Shown: positions 7,220-15,426, counted from the first letter of the stretch. The stretch is DNA of 36,737 nucleotides from an uncultured Acidimicrobiaceae bacterium (GCA_913041415.1 CAJWHS010000018.1:1-36737), one strand, 5' to 3'. The notes: generated by a model not told the origin, from the letters alone. Program-made: numbers and translations.

Positions 7220-7962
7220 GCTTCTGTCACGCCTGGGCGTTCCTGACCCGTCTTCCGGGCGGTGCTCATCCGGCCGACGAGCGGGCGCTTGGCATGAGCG
7301 TCCCGTGGTTCCCGGTCGTTGGCGCGGTGATCGGGCTCTTGATCGGGTTGGGCTGGCTCGGGCTGAACGAACTCGTGTCGCCGCTCACCTCGGCAACGAT
7401 CGCCGTGATGGTCGGGATCATGATCACCGGGGCGTTCCACGAGGACGGTTTGGCCGATACCGCCGACTCGCTTGGCGGGTACACGCCCGAACGTCGTCTG
7501 GAAATCATGAAGGACTCGCGGGTCGGGACGTTCGGGGTGCTGGCACTCGTCTTCTCTGTCCTGGTTCGTGTGGTTGCGCTTGCCGCGCTGGAACCGGTCG
7601 AGGGTGTGGTCGCCCTCGTGATGGCGCACGCAGTGGGTCGCAGCATCGCCACCATCGTGATGGCGTCCAGCAGGGCAGCCTCGTCGACCGGGCTCGGCCA
7701 GAGCTACACCGCGCACCTGCCAAAGCCGGCGGTGTGGGCGATCAGCGCCGTGATTGCAGGCTGCAGCTTCGTGGGCGGACCCGCCGGCGTTGTCGGCTAC
7801 GGCCTGGCCCTGGTCGGCGCTCTGCTGATCGTCGGCTTTGCTCGACGAGCGTACGGCGGCACGACCGGCGACGTGCTCGGCGCGATCGAACAGGTCGGGG
7901 AGATGGCGGTGCTGTCTGCGGCAGCTCGTCTCGTCGCCGAGCACGGGTGGCAGTGGGGGTGA
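7216..7962 (+). CDS. cobS: Adenosylcobinamide-GDP ribazoletransferase CobS
   Basis: A 248-residue integral membrane enzyme that joins adenosylcobinamide-GDP to alpha-ribazole (phosphate), the last committed step of nucleotide-loop assembly. The signature HEDGLADTADSLGG (about residues 76-89) and the downstream RLEIMKDSRVGTFG are typical of CobS. FLTRLP near the N-terminus and AYGGTTGDVLGAIEQ near the C-terminus also match. At least five hydrophobic segments are visible. It overlaps cobT by four bases and the phosphatase gene by four bases (GTGA). Confidence 0.94.
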   Translation: MSFCHAWAFLTRLPGGAHPADERALGMSVPWFPVVGAVIGLLIGLGWLGLNELVSPLTSATIAVMVGIMITGAFHEDGLADTADSLGGYTPERRLEIMKDSRVGTFGVLALVFSVLVRVVALAALEPVEGVVALVMAHAVGRSIATIVMASSRAASSTGLGQSYTAHLPKPAVWAISAVIAGCSFVGGPAGVVGYGLALVGALLIVGFARRAYGGTTGDVLGAIEQVGEMAVLSAAARLVAEHGWQWG

Positions 7963-8465
7963 TTCTCCGGCTCGTTCGTCACGGTGAGACGGACTGGTCG
8001 GCGGAGCGTCGCTACACCGGACGCTCCAATGTCGGGCTCAACTCGGTCGGTCGGCGTCAGGCCGCAGCGCTTGCGGTCATCGCCGCCGGCCCGTACGACT
8101 CGGTCTGGTGTTCCGATCTCGGACGTTGTGTGGAGACCGCCACCCTGATGGAGGCCGAGGCGACGCCGACACCAGAACTGCGCGAGTTCGACTTCGGTGA
8201 GATCGAGGGCCGACGGTGGCCCGATCTCGACGAGGCGACCCAGCGGGGGTTGCTCGATTTCGACGGCTTCGTGGCACCGGGTGGCGAATCCGTAGCGGCC
8301 TTCGGTCTGCGGATCGACCGGTTCGTGGACGGCCTGGCCGACGGTCATCACCTGCTGATCGTGCACGGTGGCGTGGTCCGGCATCTGTTGCGGCGTATCG
8401 GTGCCGACGCTGATGTCCATCCCGGCACCTGGCGTGACGTGGAGCTGGGTCAGTCGAATTCGTAG
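7959..8465 (+). CDS. cobC: Histidine phosphatase, probable alpha-ribazole-phosphate phosphatase (CobC-like)
   Basis: A 168-residue histidine phosphatase with the RHG motif LRLVRHGETDWS at the N-terminus, giving the nucleophilic His. ELREFDFGEIEGR supplies the acid/base region and LLIVHGGVVRHLL the second catalytic His. Family members include CobC, which dephosphorylates alpha-ribazole-5'-phosphate or adenosylcobalamin-5'-phosphate. The family fold is certain; the cobalamin role is inferred from its place at the end of the cob operon and the GTGA overlap with cobS. GTG 7953 is an alternative start two codons upstream. The 3' end overlaps the convergent gene by 16 bases. Confidence 0.85.
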   Translation: MILRLVRHGETDWSAERRYTGRSNVGLNSVGRRQAAALAVIAAGPYDSVWCSDLGRCVETATLMEAEATPTPELREFDFGEIEGRRWPDLDEATQRGLLDFDGFVAPGGESVAAFGLRIDRFVDGLADGHHLLIVHGGVVRHLLRRIGADADVHPGTWRDVELGQSNS

Positions 8466-8962
8466 GGCGCGGCGTCGTCGACCCAGACGCCTGCCTCGCG
8501 TTCGAGCCACGGCTCCGACGACGGAGGCTCGGCCCACACCTCGACGTGGGCGGATCCGGTTCGCCGCCAGCGGCTCGGCGAACCGGCTGGCTCAAGCACG
8601 AGGTAGTCGCCGGTGACGGTTCGGCCCGTGCGGCCGACGCCGTCGACCGGTTCCTCGAGCTTCACGACGGTGGTGGCCTCGTGGAGTTGGCCGGGAACGA
8701 TGTCGCAGACGATTCCGGTCACCGAACCCGTGCCGAGCCAGGTTGCGTCAGGCCCTGGGCTGATGCGGACGGTCAACCCGATCGCAGGAATGAACGCTTT
8801 TGGTGGGGCCGCACCGAACGGCTGGTTTTGGGCGCCCGGCATGTTCTCGAACGAGTCGATGTAGCCGCCGCGGGTGCCGCCCGCAGGTCCGCCGGACTCG
8901 TGCAGCCGTCGATCCGTTTCGTCATCGGTCCGGGAACGCCGCCAGGGGGGAGTGCTGGCCAT
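8450..8962 (-). CDS. Protein of unknown function
   Basis: A 170-residue protein I do not recognise. No signal peptide, membrane segment or catalytic motif stands out. The N-terminal 35 residues are Arg/Gly-rich and probably disordered. The rest has alternating hydrophobic and polar residues typical of a small beta-rich domain (IGLTVRISPG, TGIVCDIVPGQ, TTVVKLEEPV, GDYLVLEPAG) and a Trp/Glu-rich tail. Coding is supported by an open frame with normal GC-rich third positions and by TACCGT six bases upstream of ATG 8962, the leaderless pattern of this window. Its 3' end overlaps the convergent phosphatase gene by 16 bases. Confidence 0.65.
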   Translation of the reverse strand: MASTPPWRRSRTDDETDRRLHESGGPAGGTRGGYIDSFENMPGAQNQPFGAAPPKAFIPAIGLTVRISPGPDATWLGTGSVTGIVCDIVPGQLHEATTVVKLEEPVDGVGRTGRTVTGDYLVLEPAGSPSRWRRTGSAHVEVWAEPPSSEPWLEREAGVWVDDAAPYEFD

Positions 8963-9004
8963 CTGCGAACGGTAGCGAGTGGGTGTGTGCTCGGCCGTGT
9001 CGGG

Positions 9005-10204
9005 TCAGCCGCCGCTGACGAGTTGTTCGGCGCCTTTCGGCATTGCGACCTCGTCGTCGCGGTCGTCGAGCCAGCCTTCGGGAAGATGAACGTCCTTGGG
9101 TGAGCCGGAGTGACCGCGCACCATCCGCATGCCCCCGACGGGGAATGGGGTCTCTCGGTCGAGTGATCCGATGAGCTCGCGCATCTCCTCGAGGGAACCG
9201 ACCCGATTGAGACGCGCCCGCATCTCACCGCCGGCCGGGAAGCCCTTGAGGTACCAGCCGGTGTGCTTGCGGAAGTCGCGAATGCCGTGCTCTTCGCCCA
9301 TCCAGGCGCAGAGGAGCTCGGCGTGTTCGACCATGCCGTCGAGCACCTCGCCCAGGTTGGGGCGTGGAGGGACGGGCCGCTGGTCGAAAACGGCGGCGAG
9401 ATCACCGAAGAGCCATGGGCGGCCGAGGCAGCCGCGGCCGACCACCACACCGTCGCAACCGGTGGTGCGCATCATGCGCAACGCATCGTCGGCTTCCCAG
9501 ATGTCGCCGTTGCCGAAGACGGGGATCGACGTGACGGCGTTCTTGAGCTCTGTGATGCGGCGCCAGTCGGCGTGCCCTGAGTAGAGCTGGTTTGCCGTGC
9601 GGGCGTGGAGCGCGACGGCCTTGACCCCCTCATCTTCTGCGATACGGCCGGCGTCGAGGAACGTGATGGCGTCGTCGTCGATACCGACTCGGAACTTGAC
9701 CGTGACCGGCACATCGCCGGCGTTCTTCACGGCAGCCTGGACGATCTTGCGGTAGTGCTCACGCTTCCAAGGAAGCGCGGCGCCGCCGCCGTGGCGGGTG
9801 ACCTTCTTCATCGGGCAACCGAAATTCATGTCGATGTGATCGACCGGAATGCCATCGACTAGGCCGTCGACGAGGAGCCGAGTGGCCTCGCCGATGGAGT
9901 ACGGGTCGGTGCCGTAGAGCTGGATCGAACGGGGCGACTCGTCGGGGGCGAAGGCGGCGAGCTCAAGACTCTTGCGATGCCCTTCGACCAGCGCACGCGC
10001 CGTGATCATCTGGTTGACATAGATACCGGCGCCGTAGCGGCGACACAGGGTGCGGAACGGCGCATTGGTGACCCCCGCCATCGGTGCCAGCACAACAGGA
10101 GGCCACACCTCGATCGGGCCGATCGACGGCGTGGCGAACTCGCCCGGGCGAGCGGGTGGCTCCGGATCAGGAGACGGCAGGGGAGCGGCGTCGATGTCGG
10201 CCAT
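9005..10204 (-). CDS. dus: tRNA-dihydrouridine synthase (DusB-like)
   Basis: A 399-residue FMN enzyme that reduces uridines to dihydrouridine in the tRNA D-loop using NADPH. After a Pro-rich N-terminal tail of about 35 residues comes VVLAPMAGVTNAPFR, the Dus N-terminal FMN motif. It is followed by VDHIDMNFGCPMKKVTRHGGGAAL, with the catalytic Cys in NFGCP, then HARTANQLYSGHADW, VFGNGDIWEADDA and GCDGVVVGRGCLGRPWLF, which bind FMN phosphate. The C-terminal helical domain includes FRKHTGWYLKGFPAG. It lies six bases downstream of the Maf-decarboxylase gene, probably as the second gene, but also has its own TAGCCT eight bases before ATG 10204. Confidence 0.93.
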   Translation of the reverse strand: MADIDAAPLPSPDPEPPARPGEFATPSIGPIEVWPPVVLAPMAGVTNAPFRTLCRRYGAGIYVNQMITARALVEGHRKSLELAAFAPDESPRSIQLYGTDPYSIGEATRLLVDGLVDGIPVDHIDMNFGCPMKKVTRHGGGAALPWKREHYRKIVQAAVKNAGDVPVTVKFRVGIDDDAITFLDAGRIAEDEGVKAVALHARTANQLYSGHADWRRITELKNAVTSIPVFGNGDIWEADDALRMMRTTGCDGVVVGRGCLGRPWLFGDLAAVFDQRPVPPRPNLGEVLDGMVEHAELLCAWMGEEHGIRDFRKHTGWYLKGFPAGGEMRARLNRVGSLEEMRELIGSLDRETPFPVGGMRMVRGHSGSPKDVHLPEGWLDDRDDEVAMPKGAEQLVSGG

Positions 10205-10210
10205 CGGTGC

Positions 10211-12307
10211 TCAGGCTAGAGGGGTGGGTTCGCGGAGTGGTTCCGAGCTGTTTGATGATCGCCAGGCGGCTTCGCTGTGCCGGGTGATGAGCTCGAGCAG
10301 GATCTCCACGTCGTCAAGGGTCACCGCCGGGTTCATGAAGATCAGACGGAAGCAATTGATGCCGTGGACCGGCTGGTAGCCAATCAACGCCGAACCCTCC
10401 TCCTGCATCGCCGCCTTGGCCGCTGGGGCGACTGTGTGAAGTGCCGCATGTTGTTCGTCGTCGAGAGACGTGAGATCGAACGGGCGGAGTTCGGGCGGGA
10501 CCCAGGTCAGGCAGACGTTGGTGAAGTCCCCGGCGACGATAAACGCCACGTCGTCGCGTTCGGTCACGCGGCGTCGCGCGTGGTCGGCGAGCGCCACGGC
10601 ATGGTCGACCCGCGTCGCCATGCCGACGTCGCCGCGTGACTTCCAGGTGAGCCATGCCTTGAGCGCGTCGACCCGGCGCCCGCACTGCAGGCTTCGGTCG
10701 CCTGCGTCGAGATCGGCGTTCGCCTTGTCGGGCTGGAAGAGATAGTCGGCGCCGGTGGCAAAGGTGGTGAGCAGTCGCTCCGGCTCGCGCACGAGCAGGG
10801 CGGTGCACTGTTGGGTGAGCCCGGCCATCTTGTGAAGGTTCCACACCACGGAGTCGGCGCGCTCGATACCGGAGAGCCGGCGGCGCTCCATGGGCGAGAG
10901 AAGTGCAGCGCCGCCGTAGGCCGCGTCGACATGGAGCCAGATGCCGTGCTCCTCGCAGCGGTCGGCGATCGCGTCGATCGGATCGAATGCAGCGGTCACG
11001 GTGGTGCCCGCCGTGGCGATCACGGCGAGCACCTCGGGCTCGTCGGAGAGACACTCGTCGAGTGCGTCGACATCCATGACCCCTGCGGCATCGGTCGGCA
11101 CCGACACCACCGATGCACGACCGAGCCCCATGACTGCGGCGATCTTCTCGGCGGCGTAGTGCCCCGAATCGCTAACCAGGATCCGAAGTCGTCGCCCGTC
11201 GGAACCCGCCGTGACGAGATCGGGCTGAAGCCGGTGCCGAGCGAGCTGGAGCGCATGAAGCTGCGCAAGCGATGCCCCTGCGCACATGAGGCCGGCGGGG
11301 TGGTCTCCGGACTCGGGAAAACCGACCAGCCGCGCCATCTTCGCGAGAAGTGCACGCTCGATCATCGTGAAGACCGGCGCGGCCTCGAAGGTGGCATTGG
11401 TCGTGTTGAGTGCAGCCCCGAGCCAGTCACCGACAACAGCGAGCGGATCCGCCCCTGCGTAGTTCTGATTGAGGAAGTAGGGATGGTTGGTCTGTACGGA
11501 CCGTCGCACCACCAGGTTGGCCGCGTCGACGAGATCGCCCGGCTTGGCCGGCGGCTCGTCATCGGTGATCTCGAGACCGATCGTGCGGGCGAAGTCGGCG
11601 GCCAGGTCGGCGGGGCCGGCCCACTGGACGACGGGTTCGTCACGGCCGGGTGGACGGGTGACGTGGCGGAGGGCACGGGCGGCGATCGTCTCGACCGGGT
11701 TGATCGGTGCAGGCGACCGAAAATCCAGGAGATCGAGACCGTGAGCGGCGAAGAGTCGGTCGACGAGGGCGAGTGAAAGACCGATGACCCCGTTCGCGCT
11801 TCCCTCGATGCGGTCGGCGAAGAGGCCCGCCGCGCCCTGGAGTCCGTAGGCGCCCGCCTTGTCGTCGGCATCGCCCGAGTCGATGTACCACGCAAGCCGT
11901 TCCTCGGTGATCTCGCCGACTACCACCTCCGTGACATCGAGGGCGCTGTGCACGACAGCATCGCCATCGGTGCCGACAACGGCGACGGCGATACCGGTGA
12001 GTACCTGATGGGATCGGGCGGCGAGCGAACGCAGCATCGCTCGGGCCTCGTCGCGATCTGCGGGTTTGCCGAGGATCACCCCGTCGAGCGCGACGGTCGT
12101 ATCGGCAGCCAGCACGACACGGGCGGGACTGAGCGCGGCCATGGCTTTCGCTTGCGCCAACCGTTCGACGTAGTCGCCCGCGGACTCGCCGCTCAAGGGT
12201 GTCTCGTCGACGGCAGCAGGCTCGACCCGCGGGTGCACCCCGACTCTGCGCAAGAGCTCTCGTCGACGGGGGGAGCCTGACGCCAGGATCAGTTCGAGAT
12301 CGGCCAC
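10211..12307 (-). CDS. Fusion of Maf nucleotide pyrophosphatase and GAD/CSAD-like PLP decarboxylase
   Basis: One uninterrupted 698-residue frame with two full domains. Residues 1-200 are Maf: LILASGSPRRRELL, VVLAADTTVALDGVILGKP and DDKAGAYGLQGAAG. Maf proteins hydrolyse non-canonical or modified NTPs. From about residue 205 to the end is a fold-type I PLP decarboxylase close to the glutamate / cysteine-sulfinate / aspartate decarboxylase group: HPYFLNQNYAG, WLHVDAAYGGAAL with the PLP-pairing Asp, WNLHKMAG with the Schiff-base Lys (about 493), YLFQPDK, LQCGRRVDALKAWLTWK, NVCLTWVPPELR and EEGSALIGYQP. Likely products are GABA, beta-alanine or hypotaurine; the substrate cannot be assigned. I chose GTG 12307, which begins ADLELILASGS, over a longer frame whose extra residues look non-coding. 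I know of no described fusion of this kind. Confidence 0.85.
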   Translation of the reverse strand: MADLELILASGSPRRRELLRRVGVHPRVEPAAVDETPLSGESAGDYVERLAQAKAMAALSPARVVLAADTTVALDGVILGKPADRDEARAMLRSLAARSHQVLTGIAVAVVGTDGDAVVHSALDVTEVVVGEITEERLAWYIDSGDADDKAGAYGLQGAAGLFADRIEGSANGVIGLSLALVDRLFAAHGLDLLDFRSPAPINPVETIAARALRHVTRPPGRDEPVVQWAGPADLAADFARTIGLEITDDEPPAKPGDLVDAANLVVRRSVQTNHPYFLNQNYAGADPLAVVGDWLGAALNTTNATFEAAPVFTMIERALLAKMARLVGFPESGDHPAGLMCAGASLAQLHALQLARHRLQPDLVTAGSDGRRLRILVSDSGHYAAEKIAAVMGLGRASVVSVPTDAAGVMDVDALDECLSDEPEVLAVIATAGTTVTAAFDPIDAIADRCEEHGIWLHVDAAYGGAALLSPMERRRLSGIERADSVVWNLHKMAGLTQQCTALLVREPERLLTTFATGADYLFQPDKANADLDAGDRSLQCGRRVDALKAWLTWKSRGDVGMATRVDHAVALADHARRRVTERDDVAFIVAGDFTNVCLTWVPPELRPFDLTSLDDEQHAALHTVAPAAKAAMQEEGSALIGYQPVHGINCFRLIFMNPAVTLDDVEILLELITRHSEAAWRSSNSSEPLREPTPLA

Positions 12308-12363
12308 CCCGGAAGTCTGGCACGGCCCCAGGAGCGCGCCACCAGCGTTCCCGCCGGGGCGCC

Positions 12364-12369
12364 TAGCCT
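12364..12369 (+). promoter_or_regulatory. -10 element six bases before an ATC codon
   Basis: TAGCCT, identical to the -10 used before the dus and mycothione reductase genes. Here the codon at the leaderless position (12376) is ATC, not ATG or GTG. It lies at the first open codon stretch of the downstream membrane protein. Confidence 0.5.
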
Positions 12370-12375
12370 CTGGGA

Positions 12376-13632
12376 ATCGACACGCCGGAGCCACCGCCTT
12401 CTGACCCGAACGTCCCCCCATCGGACGACGAGGTCCGTGCCCTGCCAGAGCAGCTGCCGCCACCGACCGCGGAGGAGATCCGGCCGGACAGCTTCATCAT
12501 CACCACCGGGTTCTTCCGGGCTGGCACCGATCCCATCCGACTCCCACGAGCCGTTGACGGACCCACCTACACGCCCGAAGAGGCCGCTGTGGTGGCACGT
12601 CAGTTCTTCGAGGCGTTGGCCTCCGGACGCGAACTCGAACACGACCCCCCCGACCCGGTCGAGTTCGCCCGTGCCAACGGTTTGCTGGTCCTCTTCAACG
12701 AGGGTGTCAGGGTGGTCTTCGAGACCCACCTCGAGCGTATGCCGACCGACATCGAGGCACGGTGGCGCGACCTCATTGCCGGTGGAGCTCGATCCGAGGC
12801 GTTCGGCCCCCTCACGTTGCAGGAGCGTCTCGACGAGCGTCAGGTCGAGACGGCGCTGGTGGCTGGCCGACGCCAGCGGGTCGTGAATCTGTTCGTCACG
12901 TTGGTTCTGATCGTCGGCGTCGCTGTCGGCGCTTCGTGGGGATGGCAGGAGTTCGGTCCCGGCGAGGACCGCATCCGCGGTGCGCTGCAGTTCGCCGACA
13001 CCGACGAGACAGCGGACGTCGCCGCGATCGAGGGCGGGCCACCCGTTGCCGAGCCCGCCCTCAGCACGACGCTCAGCGATCCGGTTTCGGTGCTCGCCGG
13101 CGGCGGTCCTGTTGCCGATCGGGTCACGTCGGCGCCCGTCGTGCGGTTTCCGTACCCACCGGGCTCGATCGGAGCGTCGCTCTTTCAGTACGCGAACTCG
13201 GGGCATGTCGCCCTCGTCGGCCCGGCCGGGTTCACCGACGACGCATGCCTGCGGGTCAGTGTCGTCACCGACGAACTTCGTCCGCTTGACACCGTGACCC
13301 ACGGACCGTGCGTCGAGACGATCGGCCGCGACGCCACGGTCGGCTGCATCGGTGAGACGGCGATCCTCTTGGCGCTCGACATCCCGGCCGGTGAGGTGGC
13401 GTTGCCCGAAGGCGGCACCGGTTTCGCTGATGCGATCCGCCTCCAACTCGTCGCCGATGGCGCCCCCGAGTATGAGGTTCTCACCGTGCGGGGCACGATC
13501 GAGGTGGATCCCGACAGCGAGATCGTGATCCCGCGCTTCGGGGGCCAGATCGGGGAGACGATCACGTTCGACACCGGCGCCGGCCGGTCGGGCACGTGCA
13601 CCCTCACCGGCGACTTCCCTGGTCGCTCCTGA
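12376..13632 (+). CDS. Membrane-anchored protein of unknown function with uncertain start
   Basis: The frame is open from 12367 to TGA 13632. The first ATG/GTG codons (GTG 12589 and 12592) lie deep inside sequence that already looks coding, with about three quarters G/C at third positions and protein-like text (DTPEPPPSDPN, IITTGFFRAGTDP). The only candidate initiators upstream are CTG 12370 and ATC 12376, the latter six bases after TAGCCT. The predicted protein is about 418 residues: a Pro/Asp-rich N-terminus, a cytoplasmic domain (EEAAVVARQFFEALASG), one membrane helix (VVNLFVTLVLIVGVAVGASW), then a Thr/Ala/Pro linker and an extracytoplasmic domain with several Cys (DDACLRVSV, GPCVET, VGCIGET, GTCTL). 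The single anchor and outside domain suggest an envelope protein. I do not recognise the family. Confidence 0.65.
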   Translation: MDTPEPPPSDPNVPPSDDEVRALPEQLPPPTAEEIRPDSFIITTGFFRAGTDPIRLPRAVDGPTYTPEEAAVVARQFFEALASGRELEHDPPDPVEFARANGLLVLFNEGVRVVFETHLERMPTDIEARWRDLIAGGARSEAFGPLTLQERLDERQVETALVAGRRQRVVNLFVTLVLIVGVAVGASWGWQEFGPGEDRIRGALQFADTDETADVAAIEGGPPVAEPALSTTLSDPVSVLAGGGPVADRVTSAPVVRFPYPPGSIGASLFQYANSGHVALVGPAGFTDDACLRVSVVTDELRPLDTVTHGPCVETIGRDATVGCIGETAILLALDIPAGEVALPEGGTGFADAIRLQLVADGAPEYEVLTVRGTIEVDPDSEIVIPRFGGQIGETITFDTGAGRSGTCTLTGDFPGRS

Positions 13633-13636
13633 CCCC

Positions 13637-14368
13637 ATGTGTGGGCGTTACGTCTCCGCCACCCCTCCTGATCAGCTCGCCCGCTTTTTCGGTGCAACGT
13701 CGCTCGTGGAGATGCCCGGCAACCCGGAGGAGCGGTATGTCGGCAACTACAACGTCGCGCCGACGCAGGGTGTCTTCACCGTCTACGAGTCGTCCGGCGA
13801 ACGCCTTCTCGATCGGTTCCGCTGGGGCCTCGTGCCGTTCTGGGCCAAGGATCCCTCGATCGGGTCGAAAATGATCAACGCCCGTGCCGAGACACTGGCG
13901 GAGAAGAACTCGTTCAAGCGCCCGTTCGCCACGAAGCGCTGCATCATCCCCGCCGACGGCTTCTACGAGTGGAAGAAAGTCGAAGGACACAAGCGCAAAC
14001 AGCCGATGTTCCTGACCACGATCGACGGCTCACCATTCGCGTTCGCGGGACTCTGGGAGGCCTGGAGCAACGAGCAGGAACTCGACGACGCAGGAGAGCC
14101 GCTGCAACTGTTCAGCTGCACCATCGTCACCTGCGAGCCCAACGACGCGATTGCGGACGTGCACGACCGCATGCCGGTGATGTTGCCTCCGGATGCCTGG
14201 GACACCTGGCTTGATCGCGACAATCGCGACCTTGAGGCGCTCCAAGACCTTCTTGTGCCCGCTCCATCGGGTCTGATCCGGATGCATCCCGTGTCGACCG
14301 AGGTCAACAATGTCCGCAACAACGACCCCCACCTCGTCGACGAGGCCGAGCCGGTCACCGGTGGCTGA
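13637..14368 (+). CDS. SRAP/HMCES-type protein (YedK family)
   Basis: A 243-residue SOS-response-associated peptidase domain protein, the bacterial counterpart of HMCES, which forms a covalent thiazolidine link to abasic sites in single-stranded DNA and shields them. The catalytic Cys is residue 2 (MCGRYVS), exposed after Met removal. Other conserved parts are NYNVAPTQ, RWGLVPFWAKD, INARAET, RCIIPADGFYEWKK with the active-site Glu, and VHDRMPVMLPP with the conserved His. It lies four bases after the preceding membrane-protein gene. Its stop TGA is three bases from the stop of the convergent HIT gene. Confidence 0.94.
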   Translation: MCGRYVSATPPDQLARFFGATSLVEMPGNPEERYVGNYNVAPTQGVFTVYESSGERLLDRFRWGLVPFWAKDPSIGSKMINARAETLAEKNSFKRPFATKRCIIPADGFYEWKKVEGHKRKQPMFLTTIDGSPFAFAGLWEAWSNEQELDDAGEPLQLFSCTIVTCEPNDAIADVHDRMPVMLPPDAWDTWLDRDNRDLEALQDLLVPAPSGLIRMHPVSTEVNNVRNNDPHLVDEAEPVTGG

Positions 14369-14371
14369 GCC

Positions 14372-14770
14372 TCAGGTGCCGAGCGCTGCCGCGAGCTGCT
14401 GGCGGAGCTCGTCGAGGGCAGCTTGATCGGGGTCGGTGTCGGCGTTCGTGAAGTCGAGGTCGCCCATGCCATTGATCGGCACGACATGGACGTGCACGTG
14501 GGGCACCTCGAACCCGGCGATCATGAGCCCGACACGGGCGGGGTCGAGGAGTGTCTTCTGCACCTGACCGATGCGGTGGGCGACGGTCATGAGGTGGGCA
14601 GCGGTGGCGGAGTCGAGTTCGGTCCACTGGTCGACCTCGACACGGGGTACGACAAGGACGTGGCCGTGAGTGAGGGGACGCACGTCAAGGAACGCAACGC
14701 AGACGTCGTCGGTCCAGACGAAGCGACCAGGGATCTCGCCGGTGATGATGCGGGTGAAGATGGAAGGCAC
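14372..14770 (-). CDS. HIT-family nucleotide hydrolase/transferase
   Basis: A 132-residue histidine-triad protein. The motif HVHVHVVPI (about residues 98-106) gives the HxHxHxx catalytic triad, and IFTRIITGEIPGRFVWTDD and LDVRPLTHGHVLVVPR are the usual N-terminal HIT elements. Such proteins hydrolyse adenosine phosphoramidates or related dinucleotides; the physiological substrate is not predictable. GTG 14770 is chosen because TACGAT (minus strand 14782-14777) lies six bases upstream and the family starts at PSIFTRI. Upstream in-frame codons would run through the promoter. Divergent from the pgsA-like gene. Confidence 0.9.
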   Translation of the reverse strand: MPSIFTRIITGEIPGRFVWTDDVCVAFLDVRPLTHGHVLVVPRVEVDQWTELDSATAAHLMTVAHRIGQVQKTLLDPARVGLMIAGFEVPHVHVHVVPINGMGDLDFTNADTDPDQAALDELRQQLAAALGT

Positions 14771-14776
14771 GCCGGG

Positions 14777-14786
14777 ATCGTAGGCT
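14777..14786. promoter_or_regulatory. Bidirectional promoter with two -10 hexamers sharing one TA
   Basis: ATCGTAGGCT holds the minus-strand -10 TACGAT and the plus-strand -10 TAGGCT, overlapping at T14781-A14782. Each is placed for leaderless transcription: six bases before GTG 14770 on the minus strand and seven bases before GTG 14794 on the plus strand. The two genes would therefore compete for one melting site. Confidence 0.6.
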
Positions 14787-14793
14787 GCGAGCC

Positions 14794-15426
14794 GTGAGCG
14801 AGGAAGCCGCCGGCGCACCGCCGGAACGAGAGCGTCAGCCGGGGATTTTCGAGGACAAGATCCTCACCGTCCCGAACATGATCTCGTTGGCTCGCCTCGC
14901 CTGCGTTCCCGTGTTCTTGTGGCTTCTGTTCGCGCAGGACGATCTGTGGGCAGCCGCGTGGCTGTGGGGAGGCATCGGCGCCACCGACTGGGTCGACGGC
15001 TGGTGGGCCCGAAAGTTCGACGTCATCAGCGAGTTCGGCAAGTTCGTCGACCCGCTCACCGACCGGGTCGCGCTCATCGTGCCGATCCTCGCAATCGCCA
15101 TCGAGAGTGCCGTGCCGTGGTGGCTTGTGATCGTCACCCTGGCCCGAGAGGGACTCGTCGCGCTCGCCGGTCTCGCGCTCAGTGCTGCGGGTGGCCGACG
15201 AATCGACGTCACCTGGTGGGGGAAGGTGGCGACCTTCGGTCTGTACTTCGCCTTCCCCTTCCTGCTCGCCGGTGCGAGCGACCACAGCACGGCCGCCGGG
15301 TTCGAGATCGCTGGTTGGGTCGTCGTCGTGCCGTCGCTGATCTACAGCTACCTGTCAGCGGCGCAGTACATCCCGCTCGCCCGAATCGCCTTGCAAGAGG
15401 GGCGCCTCGACAAGCAGATGGGTTGA
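14794..15426 (+). CDS. pgsA: CDP-alcohol phosphatidyltransferase, PgsA-like
   Basis: A 210-residue membrane enzyme of the CDP-alcohol phosphatidyltransferase family, most like phosphatidylglycerophosphate synthase. The family signature D-x2-DG-x2-AR-x8-G-x3-D-x3-D is complete: DWVDGWWAR, then GKFVDPLTD (about residues 67-92). ILTVPNMISLARLACVPVFL is the typical N-terminal segment, and about six hydrophobic stretches follow. GTG 14794 is preceded by TAGGCT at seven bases. In mycobacteria a pgsA paralogue likewise lies a few genes upstream of gcvH and garA, as here. The exact lipid head group cannot be settled from motifs alone. Confidence 0.87.
   Translation: MSEEAAGAPPERERQPGIFEDKILTVPNMISLARLACVPVFLWLLFAQDDLWAAAWLWGGIGATDWVDGWWARKFDVISEFGKFVDPLTDRVALIVPILAIAIESAVPWWLVIVTLAREGLVALAGLALSAAGGRRIDVTWWGKVATFGLYFAFPFLLAGASDHSTAAGFEIAGWVVVVPSLIYSYLSAAQYIPLARIALQEGRLDKQMG

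Noticed and set aside
12308-12463. Longer start for the Maf-decarboxylase gene
   Set aside because: The extension overlaps the divergent membrane-protein gene and looks non-coding; the Maf family begins at LILASGSPRR.
10211-12463. Large antisense open frames opposite the Maf-decarboxylase gene (for example 10811-11776 plus)
   Set aside because: They mirror a gene with clear domain motifs and have no recognisable protein features of their own.
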